Shown: positions 44,932-53,321, numbered from the stretch's first letter. The stretch: 64,000 nucleotides of DNA from Mucilaginibacter phenanthrenivorans (GCF_024721155.1 NZ_JAHVAP010000003.1:372001-436000), one strand, 5' to 3'. The notes: generated by a model not told the origin, from the sequence alone. A program made the numbers and translations.

Positions 44932-46113
44932 TTAATAATTTATATAGATTTCTGAACATGCATAGGTGTCTGTCCCCAGCGTTAACGACGTAAGCCGCTG
45001 CGGATCGGCGGAGGGAATGGGTGTGAAATGATGACCGTTTACAGTTATCTTAAACTTCAGCAGGTTATCGATTAACAAACTGTCGGTTAATGGTATCGGT
45101 GCATTTGATGTAATGTCGTTTGATGCGGTTGTGAAATTGTAAACACCCTGCATGTCGGTTATACTGCCTGTTTTGGTAGGCGGCAGTACATATTTCCAAA
45201 CAGTTGCCCTGTTTAAAAAATAGATGGAATAATTGGGCGACAATAACGCACCTGTAACATTGTCAACAAGGTTGCATGATGCGGGCTTGGCCTCATTGAA
45301 AATATCAATTACCCCGAATGGCCTGTTGGTACTCAATTCATCATTTAAATAGATCCATTCCTGTACGCCGTTTACAACCAGAGAGTATTTTCCATTTGGT
45401 AATGATGGCAGCTTTAAGGTAAAGGAAGATGTCGGGGTAGTAAAACTAAGCGCATTTGCAAAAACAAGAGAGGTATAGTCATTCATCACCTTGTTATAGC
45501 CAAAAACCGAAATTGAGGCAAATGATTGCGGCGTTAAAAAATTGTACGTTGATAATGCTGCGCGATATTGTAAAACATCATTATCAGTAGCGTATGAAAA
45601 GGTATCAACCGGACGCCAAAAATTCAATTCGGTTAAGGCGTGTTTATTGGCGTTGTTATTTGAGCGGATTGCCCTGTAAACTTTATTTGTATTGTCCTTT
45701 GCCAGGTTGCCGGGGACGTATGGAAGTGTTTTGTCATAAGCGGCTATCGGCACCGACAGGTATTGCTTTGCATTGGGCACATCCTTGTTATTGTTGCGAT
45801 TAGTGAAATAATAGATCTTCTCTGAATTATAACCGGCGGGCAGATTTGTATAATTAGCAAACAACGGGTTGTTCAGCCACAGGTAAAAAGTCATACGCAT
45901 CCCGCTCTCAACAGGCATAAATGGAATGCCGGCCTTTGACTGGATACCTGCGTATAGTTTGTTCTGATGTTGTTTTACAATTGCCTTGTGCCCTTTTATC
46001 ACAGAGAGCGTCGGGGTTGATGGTGTGATGCTGAAATCGGGGCACAGCGTATCGGTAAAATACTTGTGTAGTAATTCAATAGTAAACAGGCCTTCAAATT
46101 TTATGTCTATCAT
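44932..46113 (-). CDS. Unknown eCIS protein between cap and sheath genes
   Basis: I do not recognise a family. The 393-residue chain has no signal peptide or membrane span. It is beta-rich with many aromatic residues. The pattern LPNGKYSLVVNGVQEWIYLNDE (near 240-260) resembles an Ig-like or transthyretin-like strand set, and the end repeats a similar plan (LKFKITVNGHHFTPIP). It overlaps the DUF4255 gene by 4 bp (ATGA) and is 12 bp before the sheath, so its product is a structural or assembly part of the device. A second cap component or tail terminator is possible. Confidence 0.6.
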   Translation of the reverse strand: MIDIKFEGLFTIELLHKYFTDTLCPDFSITPSTPTLSVIKGHKAIVKQHQNKLYAGIQSKAGIPFMPVESGMRMTFYLWLNNPLFANYTNLPAGYNSEKIYYFTNRNNNKDVPNAKQYLSVPIAAYDKTLPYVPGNLAKDNTNKVYRAIRSNNNANKHALTELNFWRPVDTFSYATDNDVLQYRAALSTYNFLTPQSFASISVFGYNKVMNDYTSLVFANALSFTTPTSSFTLKLPSLPNGKYSLVVNGVQEWIYLNDELSTNRPFGVIDIFNEAKPASCNLVDNVTGALLSPNYSIYFLNRATVWKYVLPPTKTGSITDMQGVYNFTTASNDITSNAPIPLTDSLLIDNLLKFKITVNGHHFTPIPSADPQRLTSLTLGTDTYACSEIYINY

Positions 46114-46703
46114 ATCGTAAGGCTTTTATCGTTAACAACTATCTCATGTATTAATGAAGCATCGCCCTGTACAAAATCCTCGCTGATCTTGATCAACCTT
46201 AATTTGTACATCACCGATGGCAGGTATTTAGAACCCAGGATACCCCACAAATTGTTCATGTCCTGGAAGCTCAGGGTACTCAAGTCAAGAATCAGTTTGT
46301 CAATACCATCGGGCAATCCCGGTGAGTTAAGCGTTGTAAAGACGTTTTTGTATTGAAAAAACTGGATAATGAGCGAGATCCTTTTTAATGACTCGGAATA
46401 CGATGACAAGTTTACCGAGAACAGTACATACAGGTTTAAAAAGATCTGCGGGTTTTGGTAAACTATATTATTGTTATTCAGGCGGCTAAACCCATCCGGC
46501 GATTTGCTGATCCTGTCCTCCTCAATATTTACCAATGTTATAAAGGCGCTTGATGTAGTGTCTGTTTTGGAGGTGGAATTATCAGTATCATTCCAGGCAA
46601 TATTGGCCAGCTGGATAAAAGGGGCGCCATGCGTTGGGTCGAGTTTGGCCCGCAGGTAGCTATCCAATTGTGTATTTAAAAAATTTAAAGCCAGGTCTAT
46701 CAT
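46110..46703 (-). CDS. DUF4255 / Pvc16-type cap protein
   Basis: This 197-residue protein opens MIDLALNFLNTQLDSYLRAKLD and has the DUF4255 plan: VNIEEDRISK, NNNIVYQNPQIFLNLYVLFSV, LSSYSESLKRISLIIQFFQYKNVFT. PVC16-like proteins cap the distal end of tube and sheath. It is the first gene of the 31-kb minus-strand operon. In Afp and PVC the cap gene is last, so the order here is rearranged. The ATG is adjacent to an AT-rich upstream region. Confidence 0.88.
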   Translation of the reverse strand: MIDLALNFLNTQLDSYLRAKLDPTHGAPFIQLANIAWNDTDNSTSKTDTTSSAFITLVNIEEDRISKSPDGFSRLNNNNIVYQNPQIFLNLYVLFSVNLSSYSESLKRISLIIQFFQYKNVFTTLNSPGLPDGIDKLILDLSTLSFQDMNNLWGILGSKYLPSVMYKLRLIKISEDFVQGDASLIHEIVVNDKSLTI

Positions 46704-47057
46704 TAAAGTATAATTTATGAGCAGTAAATTGTAAACTAATTTTAGGGGCTTAGTAATTGGCAGATGTCAACATACCAGGGTTGTATGTTTTCGTTGAGTA
46801 AAATTAAGCGGGATGTTATGGAATGTAAAGCGTAGAATTACTGAAATACCGTAAAACGCTCACGTAGTTTTACGCAATATAATATACTGATAAACAACAA
46901 TTTACGAGTTAATTTAAAAATTATATTTTGGAGAAAAAAACTTGTGCTTATTAGTTTTGCGCACTGTGGTTTTGATATGGCTTCACTTTCTCAATTTCCA
47001 TTAAAATGTTTTTGCTAACCAATCGTCTGCCTTTATAATCAACTTATCTTTATTACC
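46704..47057. promoter_or_regulatory. Divergent intergenic region driving the eCIS operon
   Basis: These 354 bp hold no supported gene and separate the eCIS operon (minus strand) from the membrane-protein gene at 47058. For the minus strand, TTGACA occurs at 46765-46770 (complement of TGTCAA) but no convincing -7 box follows at standard spacing. For the plus strand, TATCTTTA at 47045-47052 is close to the -7 consensus, very near the ATG. No strong operator palindrome was seen, so regulation of the eCIS operon remains open. Confidence 0.4.
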
Positions 47058-47522
47058 ATGTATCTTTTTATTTTGGCGCTGCACTCGCTTGTTCGTTGGT
47101 TTGTATTGATAAGTTTGCTTTTTGCTATTTACCGGGCATACCGCGGCTGGCTGTTTAATAAAAGCTTCGGGAAGTTTGATAATAGCGTTAGGCTTGTTAC
47201 TGCAACCATTGCACACATTCAATTAACAATAGGGGTGTGGCTATATTTTATCAGTCCGATAGTTAGCTATTTCCTGCATAATTTTCATGAGGCGGTGCAT
47301 GAGCGGCAGATAAGGTTCTTTGGAATGGAGCATGTTACCATGATGCTGATCGCGATCACCTTAATTACCATAGGATCTGCAAAGGCAAAACGCAAGGTTA
47401 CAGATAAGGAAAAGTTCAAGTGTATGGCGATATGGTTTACTATTGCCCTGCTGGTGATATTAAGCTCTATTCCATGGTCATTTTCTCCGTTGATTAGCAG
47501 GCCATCGTTCAGGCCATTCTAA
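47058..47522 (+). CDS. Four-helix membrane protein, cytochrome-b-like
   Basis: This 154-residue integral membrane protein has about four hydrophobic spans (near 2-24, 45-65, 90-108 and 123-141). Histidines lie in or near the spans (H9, and others in AHIQ, HNFHEAVHE and GMEHVTMM). Such proteins are often labelled cytochrome B in Bacteroidota, but haem binding is not established. It lies divergent from the eCIS operon and is followed 58 bp later by an unknown cytosolic gene. No link to the injection system is visible. Confidence 0.7.
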   Translation: MYLFILALHSLVRWFVLISLLFAIYRAYRGWLFNKSFGKFDNSVRLVTATIAHIQLTIGVWLYFISPIVSYFLHNFHEAVHERQIRFFGMEHVTMMLIAITLITIGSAKAKRKVTDKEKFKCMAIWFTIALLVILSSIPWSFSPLISRPSFRPF

Positions 47523-47580
47523 TGCCGATTTATTACGGTTTTGGCAAGGATTATATTTATAGCTTTATTATATTGCCTGC

Positions 47581-48180
47581 ATGTTTGGCAAATTATTCGG
47601 CGCAGATAAACAAAAGGAGTTTTGGAAGTGGTTTACAAAACATCAGGAGGAGTTATATCATTTTGAAGACAACCAGGAGGAACTCTTTGATGGATTATCG
47701 CAAAAACTAAAGCAAGTAAATAACAACCTGGTATTTGAATTCAGCCCGATCCGCGAAGGTGGCGTTCGTGAGTTTTCGATTTCAGCGGATGGTATAAAAG
47801 CCTCGTTTCCCGATGTTATTGCGTTAATTGAAAAAGCGCCCGAATTAATTAACTGGGAGTTTTATGCCTTCAGGCAACGAATTCCCGGGGACACCATCCA
47901 GATAAAAATGGGACCGGTTAAACTAGGCTATACCGATATATTTTTCAGGTATGGCGAAGAGAATAACAAAATAGGCATTGAGCTAAACATCAGAAATTAC
48001 GACCCGGAAAATAATACCTTTAAGAATGCCGCCTTTATCCTATTGGACGGACTTATTGGTGAATATGATATGGAAACCCGAATCAGCTGGATTGATTTTG
48101 TTGCGCTGGATGAAGCGAATATTGAAAACCTGTACCCGCTAACCTATTTACGGGACCTGGTTGACCTTTCGAAAGTGTAG
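47581..48180 (+). CDS. Conserved hypothetical cytosolic protein
   Basis: This 199-residue soluble protein opens MFGKLFGADKQKEFWKWF and has no signal peptide or membrane span. It is acidic overall and contains a beta-rich core (NLVFEFSPI, GVREFSISADGI, IGIELNIRNYDPENN) followed by helices ending in YLRDLVDL. I recognise no catalytic motif and assign no function. It follows the membrane protein by 58 bp in the same direction and is convergent with the Uma2 gene 11 bp away. Confidence 0.65.
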   Translation: MFGKLFGADKQKEFWKWFTKHQEELYHFEDNQEELFDGLSQKLKQVNNNLVFEFSPIREGGVREFSISADGIKASFPDVIALIEKAPELINWEFYAFRQRIPGDTIQIKMGPVKLGYTDIFFRYGEENNKIGIELNIRNYDPENNTFKNAAFILLDGLIGEYDMETRISWIDFVALDEANIENLYPLTYLRDLVDLSKV

Positions 48181-48191
48181 AAGCTTGTATG

Positions 48192-48743
48192 TTAGAATGT
48201 AAGTTTACAGGAAAGTATAGCAGAATTAAGCACCCCGGTTTCTTCGTAGGTTTGTTCATACACACCGGAGGAATTTAAGGTAAGCAGCGTAGTTATTTTG
48301 TTTTCCGGGTCGATCATAAAATATTCCTTCACCCCGGCTTTTTCGTAGAGCGCTTTTTTACGTTTGGTATCGTAGGCGCGGTTTTGAGATAGAATTTCGA
48401 TCACGATGTCAGGTGCCCCATATAACCCGTCCTTACCGATCTTATTTAAATTCTCATTTAAAAGTACCATCAGATCGGGCTGAACCGCGGAATCATACGC
48501 CTCAAAATAAACATCAAAGGGAGACAATATTACCTTCCCCAAATTCCGCTCTTTTATAAAAGAATAAATGAGCACATGCAAATCAGAAAGTAAAAGCTGG
48601 TGCAAGGATGAAGGTGATGGTGACATAATTAATTCATTAAAAATAACCTCACAACGCGTACCTTCAGGTAGCATACGGTAAACCTCTACCGCTGTTGAAG
48701 GTATTTCAGATATGAAGTTTTTATATTTATGCTGATCGCTCAT
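48192..48743 (-). CDS. Uma2-family PD-(D/E)xK nuclease-like protein
   Basis: This 183-residue protein has the Uma2 fold pattern. MSPSPSSLHQLLLSDL and VILSPFDVYFE lead to the catalytic-type PD in AVQPDLMVL and the ExK-type region DIVIEILSQNRAYDTKRKKALYEKAGV. A final strand EYFMIDPENKIT follows. Uma2 members are widespread, and most have no known role. The PD-(D/E)xK residues are present, so nuclease activity is possible. It stands between the hypothetical gene and polA and carries no antitoxin-like partner. Confidence 0.8.
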   Translation of the reverse strand: MSDQHKYKNFISEIPSTAVEVYRMLPEGTRCEVIFNELIMSPSPSSLHQLLLSDLHVLIYSFIKERNLGKVILSPFDVYFEAYDSAVQPDLMVLLNENLNKIGKDGLYGAPDIVIEILSQNRAYDTKRKKALYEKAGVKEYFMIDPENKITTLLTLNSSGVYEQTYEETGVLNSAILSCKLTF

Positions 48744-48805
48744 GGATTATTATGCCCTTATCACAAATATAACTCTTAGAATTTAAAAATTGTTGTGTTA
48801 AAATA

Positions 48806-48837
48806 AACTTAATCAACCTAATCTAACCCAATCAACC
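48806..48837 (-). repeat. 32-bp intergenic repeat, copy 1
   Basis: The minus strand reads GGTTGATTGGGTTAGATTAG and on to GATTAAGTT. A second copy at 56785-56816 is identical at 30 of 32 positions. Both copies sit a few bases 3' of a minus-strand gene (polA here, the THUMP methyltransferase there). That makes them a mobile or slippage-derived gene-end repeat rather than chance. Confidence 0.7.
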
Positions 48838-48851
48838 ATTCGCTTAAAAAA

Positions 48852-51662
48852 TCAATGTGCTTCTAACCAATTCAAGCCGGTTCCAATCTCCACCATAATA
48901 GGTACCGTGGTTTTAATAGCATTCTTCATATTCTCCATAATGATGGGTTTTACTATCTCCACTTCGTTATGCGGAACGTCAAACACCAACTCATCATGCA
49001 CCTGCATGGTCATGCGGGCATCAAGGTTGCGGGCTTTAAATTCAAGGTGAATATTGATCATCGCTATCTTGATCATATCCGCGGCCGAACCCTGGATCGG
49101 CGCGTTAATGGCATTTCGCTCTGCAAAGCCGCGCACGGTTTGATTGGCTGAATTGATATCACGTAAATACCGGCGGCGCCCCATCAGCGTACACACATAC
49201 CCGTTTTCGCGCGCAAAGTTCATGGTGTCGCTCATGTAATTTTTGATTCCCGGGTACTGGGCGAAATAATTTTCAATGATCTCTGCAGCTTCCTTACGCG
49301 GGATACCTAAACTTTGTGACAACCCAAACGCCGACTGCCCATAAATGATCCCAAAGTTTACCGCCTTGGCATTGCGGCGCTGTTCGCCGGTTACTTCATC
49401 CAAACCGATGCCGTAAACTTTGGCAGCAGTTGCCGTGTGAATATCCAGGTTTTGAACAAATGCTTCCATCATGTTCGCATCCTTGCTGATCTCGGCAATA
49501 ATCCGCAGCTCTATCTGTGAATAATCCGCAGAGACGATGGTGTGTCCGCTATCACGTGGGATAAAAGCTTTTCTCACTTCGCGGCCACGTTCTGTTTTTA
49601 TAGGGATGTTTTGCAGGTTGGGATTGGTTGAACTTAAACGCCCGGTTGCAGCCACCGCCTGGTTATAGGAAGTATGTATGCGGCCGGTTTTAGGGTTTAC
49701 CATTGTCGGCAAAGCATCAACGTAAGTCGATTTTAGCTTTTGCAGCTGGCGGTAATCCAAAATATCACGAACGATATCGCTTTTTGCAGCAAGCGCAAGC
49801 AGTACATCCTCGCCGGTTTGGTATTGGCCTGTTTTTGTTTTCTTGGCTTTTGGATCAAGCATCAGTTTTTCAAAAAGCACTTCGCCTAATTGTTTTGGCG
49901 ATGCTATATTGAAGCGCACACCTGCTTTTTCGTAAACTATTTTTTCCAGCTTGGCTATGTCGGTTTCCAATTCTTTGGAAAATTCCTTCAGCGTATCATG
50001 ATCGATCTTTACGCCTTCGTATTCAATATCCGCCAGCACATATATTAAAGGGTGCTCAATTTCATGGATCAGCTTTTCGCTTTCAACTTCCTTCAATTTG
50101 GGCTCAAAAACTGTTCTTAATTGTAAGGTGATGTCGGCATCTTCTGCAGCATATTCCTTTATTTTTTCAATCTCCACATCGCGCATGTTGCCCTGGTTTT
50201 TACCCTTGGCGCCAATCAGCTCTGTAATGGAAACGGGCTTGTAGCTCAAATAATTCTCTGATAGGATATCCATATTATGGCGGGTATCCGGGTCGATGAT
50301 ATAATGCGCCATCATGGTATCAAACAGGTCGCCCTTAACTTCTACGTCATACCATTTCAGCATCAGGATATCGAACTTCAGGTTCTGCCCTGTTTTGCCG
50401 ATTGCGGCATCTTCCAGCACAGGTTTAAATTCCTGCACTATTTTTCTTATTCCCTCATCGTCAACAGGCACCGGTACGTACCAGGCCTCGCCGGCTTTTA
50501 CAGCGAACGATAAGCCGACCAACTCGCAATGGTTGGCATCAGTACCTGTGGTTTCGGTATCAAAGCAAAAACTCTTTTGTTGTTTTAAAAGGCTGATGAG
50601 TTCCGCGCGTTTCTCAACAGTATCTGCTAAATGATATTCATGCGGAACAGTATGAATGTTTTTTATCTCGACAGATGCAGGCGGCTCATAAATATCCGTC
50701 ACGTCAACTGTCATGGTGGTGCGGCCTTCAGCAACCGGGTTGCCAAAGAGATCCGTTTGAATAGATACTGCCCTGGTTTCAGTAATGCTGAAATCATCGC
50801 CAAATACACGTCTGCCTAAAGTTCTGAACTCCAATTCGGCAAATAGCGGCTCCAATAGATCCTTGCTTGGTGCACACATTTCCAATCCTGCTTCATCAAG
50901 CTCAACCGGTACATTTAGGTTGATGGTCGCAAGTCGTTTTGACATTAACCCCTGCTCGGCAAAGGCTTCCACGTTTTCGCGCTGCTTGCCCTTTAACTCG
51001 TGACTATGCGCGATGATCTCCTCAACCGAGCCATATTGCTTGATCAGCAGCTTGGCGGTTTTTTCGCCGATGCCGGGAATACCGGGAATGCCATCAACGG
51101 CATCGCCCCAAAGGCCTAAAATATCAATTACCTGGTCAACGCGCTCAATTTCCCATTTCTCCAATATTTCTTTTACACCCAATATCTCCATCTCGTTACC
51201 CATGCGGGCAGGCTTGTAAACAAAGATATTTTCAGACACCAACTGACCGAAATCCTTGTCAGGTGTCATGCAATAAACCTGGTAGCCTTTAGCCTCGGCT
51301 TTTTTGGCGAGGGTGCCTATAATATCATCCGCCTCATAACCGTCGGAGGTGATGAGTGGGATATTGAAGCCCAGCACCACCTTAAATATATACGGCAAAG
51401 CCTTGCTCAGGTCTTCCGGCATGGATTCGCGATGGGCCTTGTAAGCTTCAAACTCAATGTGGCGATCAGTAGGTGCTTCGGTATCAAATACCACGGCCAT
51501 ATGGGTAGGGTTTTCCTTACGTAACACTTCCAGCAGCGTATTGGTGAAGCCCATTACCGCAGATGTGTTCAATCCGTTTGAAGTGAACCGCGGCGTTTTA
51601 CTCAAAGCAAAATGCGCCCGGTAAATAAGGGCCATGCCATCCAGGAGAAATAGTTTTTTCAT
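48852..51662 (-). CDS. polA: DNA polymerase I
   Basis: This 936-residue protein has the full PolA plan. A 5'-3' exonuclease/FEN domain (about 1-290) starts MKKLFLLDGMALIYRAHFAL and carries TPDKDFGQLVSENIFVYK and GIPGIPGIGEKTAKLL. A 3'-5' exonuclease domain (about 345-515) has the active-type FDTETTG. The polymerase domain (about 530-936) has VVSADYSQIELRI, the O-helix region RRNAKAVNFGIIYG and the VHDELVFDVP end. It fills gaps and removes primers during replication and repair. The 3' proofreading Asp and Glu are present, unlike in some family members. It is monocistronic. The region upstream of its start holds repetitive words. Confidence 0.97.
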   Translation of the reverse strand: MKKLFLLDGMALIYRAHFALSKTPRFTSNGLNTSAVMGFTNTLLEVLRKENPTHMAVVFDTEAPTDRHIEFEAYKAHRESMPEDLSKALPYIFKVVLGFNIPLITSDGYEADDIIGTLAKKAEAKGYQVYCMTPDKDFGQLVSENIFVYKPARMGNEMEILGVKEILEKWEIERVDQVIDILGLWGDAVDGIPGIPGIGEKTAKLLIKQYGSVEEIIAHSHELKGKQRENVEAFAEQGLMSKRLATINLNVPVELDEAGLEMCAPSKDLLEPLFAELEFRTLGRRVFGDDFSITETRAVSIQTDLFGNPVAEGRTTMTVDVTDIYEPPASVEIKNIHTVPHEYHLADTVEKRAELISLLKQQKSFCFDTETTGTDANHCELVGLSFAVKAGEAWYVPVPVDDEGIRKIVQEFKPVLEDAAIGKTGQNLKFDILMLKWYDVEVKGDLFDTMMAHYIIDPDTRHNMDILSENYLSYKPVSITELIGAKGKNQGNMRDVEIEKIKEYAAEDADITLQLRTVFEPKLKEVESEKLIHEIEHPLIYVLADIEYEGVKIDHDTLKEFSKELETDIAKLEKIVYEKAGVRFNIASPKQLGEVLFEKLMLDPKAKKTKTGQYQTGEDVLLALAAKSDIVRDILDYRQLQKLKSTYVDALPTMVNPKTGRIHTSYNQAVAATGRLSSTNPNLQNIPIKTERGREVRKAFIPRDSGHTIVSADYSQIELRIIAEISKDANMMEAFVQNLDIHTATAAKVYGIGLDEVTGEQRRNAKAVNFGIIYGQSAFGLSQSLGIPRKEAAEIIENYFAQYPGIKNYMSDTMNFARENGYVCTLMGRRRYLRDINSANQTVRGFAERNAINAPIQGSAADMIKIAMINIHLEFKARNLDARMTMQVHDELVFDVPHNEVEIVKPIIMENMKNAIKTTVPIMVEIGTGLNWLEAH

Positions 51663-51898
51663 ATTATTGATTGCACCGATTATCTTTTGTGATTACACCG
51701 ATTAATTCTTGATTACACCAATGTTAGGTGATTTTAATAATTAATGGTGCTTCCAATTTGAAAAAGTGTGTTTCAAAAATACAATTTATGTTGATGAAAT
51801 GGTGTTTACCGAATCACGAAAATCGTAAATCAACGAAATCCCTTTCAATCGAGGACTCGCCTCGGGTAATCGGTGAAATCATTCTCCAATCAGTGAAA
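51663..51898. repeat. Repetitive-word spacer between tag and polA
   Basis: This 236-bp gap is made largely of degenerate copies of short words: GATTACACCGATTA and GATTACACCAATG near 51692-51722, then ATCGTAAATCAACGAAATCC near 51824, and ATCGGTGAAATCA and AATCAGTGAAATCAC near 51870-51902. The last word runs into the tag stop codon. No gene is supported. Confidence 0.6.
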
Positions 51899-52474
51899 TC
51901 ACTTAAAACTACATTCCGGTATATGGTCGTTTACCATTCCGGTGGCTTGCATGTGGGCGTAACAAATTGTAGTGCCGAAAAATTTGAAGCCGTGCTTTTT
52001 CATGTCCTTACTGATCGCGTCGGAGATTTGAGTACTTGCGGGTGTAATGCCGGAGTGATTATTGATGGATTTTCCACCCGGCATAAAGCTGTACAAATAG
52101 CTGTCAAATGAACCGAATTCCTTTTGAATCCCGATGAAAAATTTGGCATTGCTTATAGCCGCCAATATTTTTAAACGATTTCGAATGATCCCTGCATCAT
52201 TCATCAACCGCTCCACATCATCATCGTTAAAGGCAGCAACTTTTTTAACGTCAAAATTTGCAAATGCACTGCGGTAGTTTTCGCGCCGTCTTAATATAGT
52301 TATCCAACTTAATCCCGCCTGAGCAGATTCAAGGATTAAAAATTCAAATAGCGTATGGTCGTCATGAACTTCCTTCCCCCACTCTTCGTCGTGGTACTTG
52401 ATATAGAGTTCGTCTGTACCTGCCCAGCGGCAGCGATGCAAGTCCTGAGTCTTAAGTCTTGAGTCTTGAGTCAT
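51899..52474 (-). CDS. tag: DNA-3-methyladenine glycosylase I
   Basis: This 191-residue protein matches Tag: HRCRWAGTDELYIKYHDEEWG, then FEFLILESAQAGLSWITILRRRENYRSAFANFD, MNDAGIIRNRLKI, and a C-terminal FKFFGTTICYAHMQATGMVNDH with a Tag-type zinc-ligand pattern. It excises 3-methyladenine from alkylated DNA. The first 11 residues (MTQDSRLKTQD) come from a repeated GACTCAAGACTT word and are not part of the enzyme family. TTG at 52441, just before HRCRW, is a credible alternative start. It lies beside polA and not far from the alkyltransferase-like gene at 54602. Confidence 0.9.
   Translation of the reverse strand: MTQDSRLKTQDLHRCRWAGTDELYIKYHDEEWGKEVHDDHTLFEFLILESAQAGLSWITILRRRENYRSAFANFDVKKVAAFNDDDVERLMNDAGIIRNRLKILAAISNAKFFIGIQKEFGSFDSYLYSFMPGGKSINNHSGITPASTQISDAISKDMKKHGFKFFGTTICYAHMQATGMVNDHIPECSFK
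52462..52473. repeat. Left arm of inverted repeat around a four-helix-bundle gene
   Basis: AGTCTTGAGTCA here is the exact complement of TGACTCAAGACT at 52908-52919. The two arms bracket the gene at 52477-52848. The left arm lies inside the first codons of tag. Neighbouring bases carry further degenerate copies of the word (AGTCCTGAGTCTTAAGTC). Confidence 0.65.
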
Positions 52475-52476
52475 TT

Positions 52477-52848
52477 TTATTTGAATTTTTCGGGGTTATT
52501 GATCATGTAAATAAGTAAACGAGTTACTTCTTCGCTTAACTCGTTTAGTTCCTTGTATTTTTCATCAGTTATATATTTACATGCTAACGATGCATCAAGC
52601 CATGCTTGGGTTTCACCGTTTTCCATATCAGCATCTGTAAGCTTGCTTACAAAATGATTAGGATATCTTCGTTTTTTATAAGCCTCCGCGACTGATGCAA
52701 AAACCGATCTAGACGAGCGGCGGATTTGGTCTATTAAGCTATAAGTTTCTTCTTTAGGAAAGGTCTTAGTAATCAAGAAGATTTCCATCGACAATGAAAA
52801 TGCTTTTTTATACACGATTAAATCTCGGAATGAACTCATTGATATCAA
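52477..52848 (-). CDS. Four-helix-bundle protein (23S rRNA intervening-sequence type)
   Basis: This 123-residue protein is of the four-helix-bundle/23S rRNA-IVS family. It shows FRDLIVYKKAFSLSMEIFL, FPKEETYSLIDQIRRSSRSVFASVAEAYKKRRYP, an ENGETQAWLDASLACKYI segment, and a final helix SEEVTRLLIYMINNP. Genes of this family occur inside rRNA intervening sequences and also scattered through Bacteroidota genomes, often as repeated units; their role is unknown. It lies 2 bp from tag, and a 12-bp inverted repeat encloses it, which suggests a small insertion unit. A second in-frame ATG (the fourth codon) is also possible. Confidence 0.85.
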   Translation of the reverse strand: MISMSSFRDLIVYKKAFSLSMEIFLITKTFPKEETYSLIDQIRRSSRSVFASVAEAYKKRRYPNHFVSKLTDADMENGETQAWLDASLACKYITDEKYKELNELSEEVTRLLIYMINNPEKFK

Positions 52849-52907
52849 ATTTAGGGCTAAATCTAAAGTCGATAAATATTGTCACACTACCAAACCAACC
52901 ATTTTTT

Positions 52908-52919
52908 GACTCAAGACTT
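52908..52919. repeat. Right arm of inverted repeat around a four-helix-bundle gene
   Basis: TGACTCAAGACT, perfectly complementary to 52462-52473. The word recurs in degenerate form just to the right (GACTCTAGACTT), and it ends 12 bp before the carboxymuconolactone-decarboxylase-like gene. Confidence 0.65.
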
Positions 52920-52931
52920 CCGACTCTAGAC

Positions 52932-53279
52932 TTATGATTCCTCATTTAGTTCATCCCAATACTCAACCGCCCTGCGATAATGCGGAATAACAATCGATCC
53001 GCCAACCAAATTGGCGATCATAAACACCTCATTCATTTCGTCATGCTTAACGCCTGCTTCATGGCATTTGCCAAGGTGATATTTTATGCAATCATCGCAA
53101 CGCAAAACCATAGAGGCAACCAGGCCGAGCATTTCTTTGGTTTTAACATCCAGTGCGCCATCAGCATAGGTGGTTGTATCCAGCGCAAAAAAACGTTTGA
53201 TATTGGTATTGGACGACTCCATGATCCGGTCGTTCATTTTTGTTCTGTAGCTTTCAAAATCGTCAATAAGTTTCCCCAT
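52932..53279 (-). CDS. Carboxymuconolactone decarboxylase-family protein
   Basis: This 115-residue protein has the AhpD/CMD-like helical fold with the thiol motif CDDCIKYHLGKCHEAG (CxxC followed by His). The adjoining AGVKHDEMNEVFMIANLVGGSIVIPHYRRAV matches the core of the family. Proteins with this motif can act as peroxidase partners (AhpD-like) or as decarboxylase-like enzymes; sequence alone does not decide. It is a single minus-strand gene, with repeat words on both sides. Confidence 0.85.
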   Translation of the reverse strand: MGKLIDDFESYRTKMNDRIMESSNTNIKRFFALDTTTYADGALDVKTKEMLGLVASMVLRCDDCIKYHLGKCHEAGVKHDEMNEVFMIANLVGGSIVIPHYRRAVEYWDELNEES

Positions 53280-53289
53280 GAGTTGTACA

Positions 53290-53321
53290 ATTAGTGAGTT
53301 GGCGAATTAGTGAATTAGTGA
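53290..53321. repeat. ATTAGTGA word repeat
   Basis: The words ATTAGTGAGTTGGCGA, ATTAGTGA and ATTAGTGA follow one another directly upstream of the minus-strand decarboxylase-like gene. This is another family of the short repetitive spacers seen in the right third of the window. Confidence 0.5.

Noticed and set aside
15609..46703. Prophage or R-type tailocin
   Set aside because: No capsid, portal, terminase, integrase, holin or lysin gene; the presence of DUF4255, DUF5908, the eCIS-type ATPase and DUF4157 cargo fits eCIS instead.
15609..46703. Type VI secretion system
   Set aside because: The sheath is a single phage-like protein rather than TssB/TssC, and TssJ, TssL, TssM, TssK and ClpV are missing; the AAA+ protein is of the short eCIS type.
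48192..48743. Uma2 gene as part of a toxin-antitoxin or defence system
   Set aside because: No small partner gene, regulator or defence gene adjoins it.
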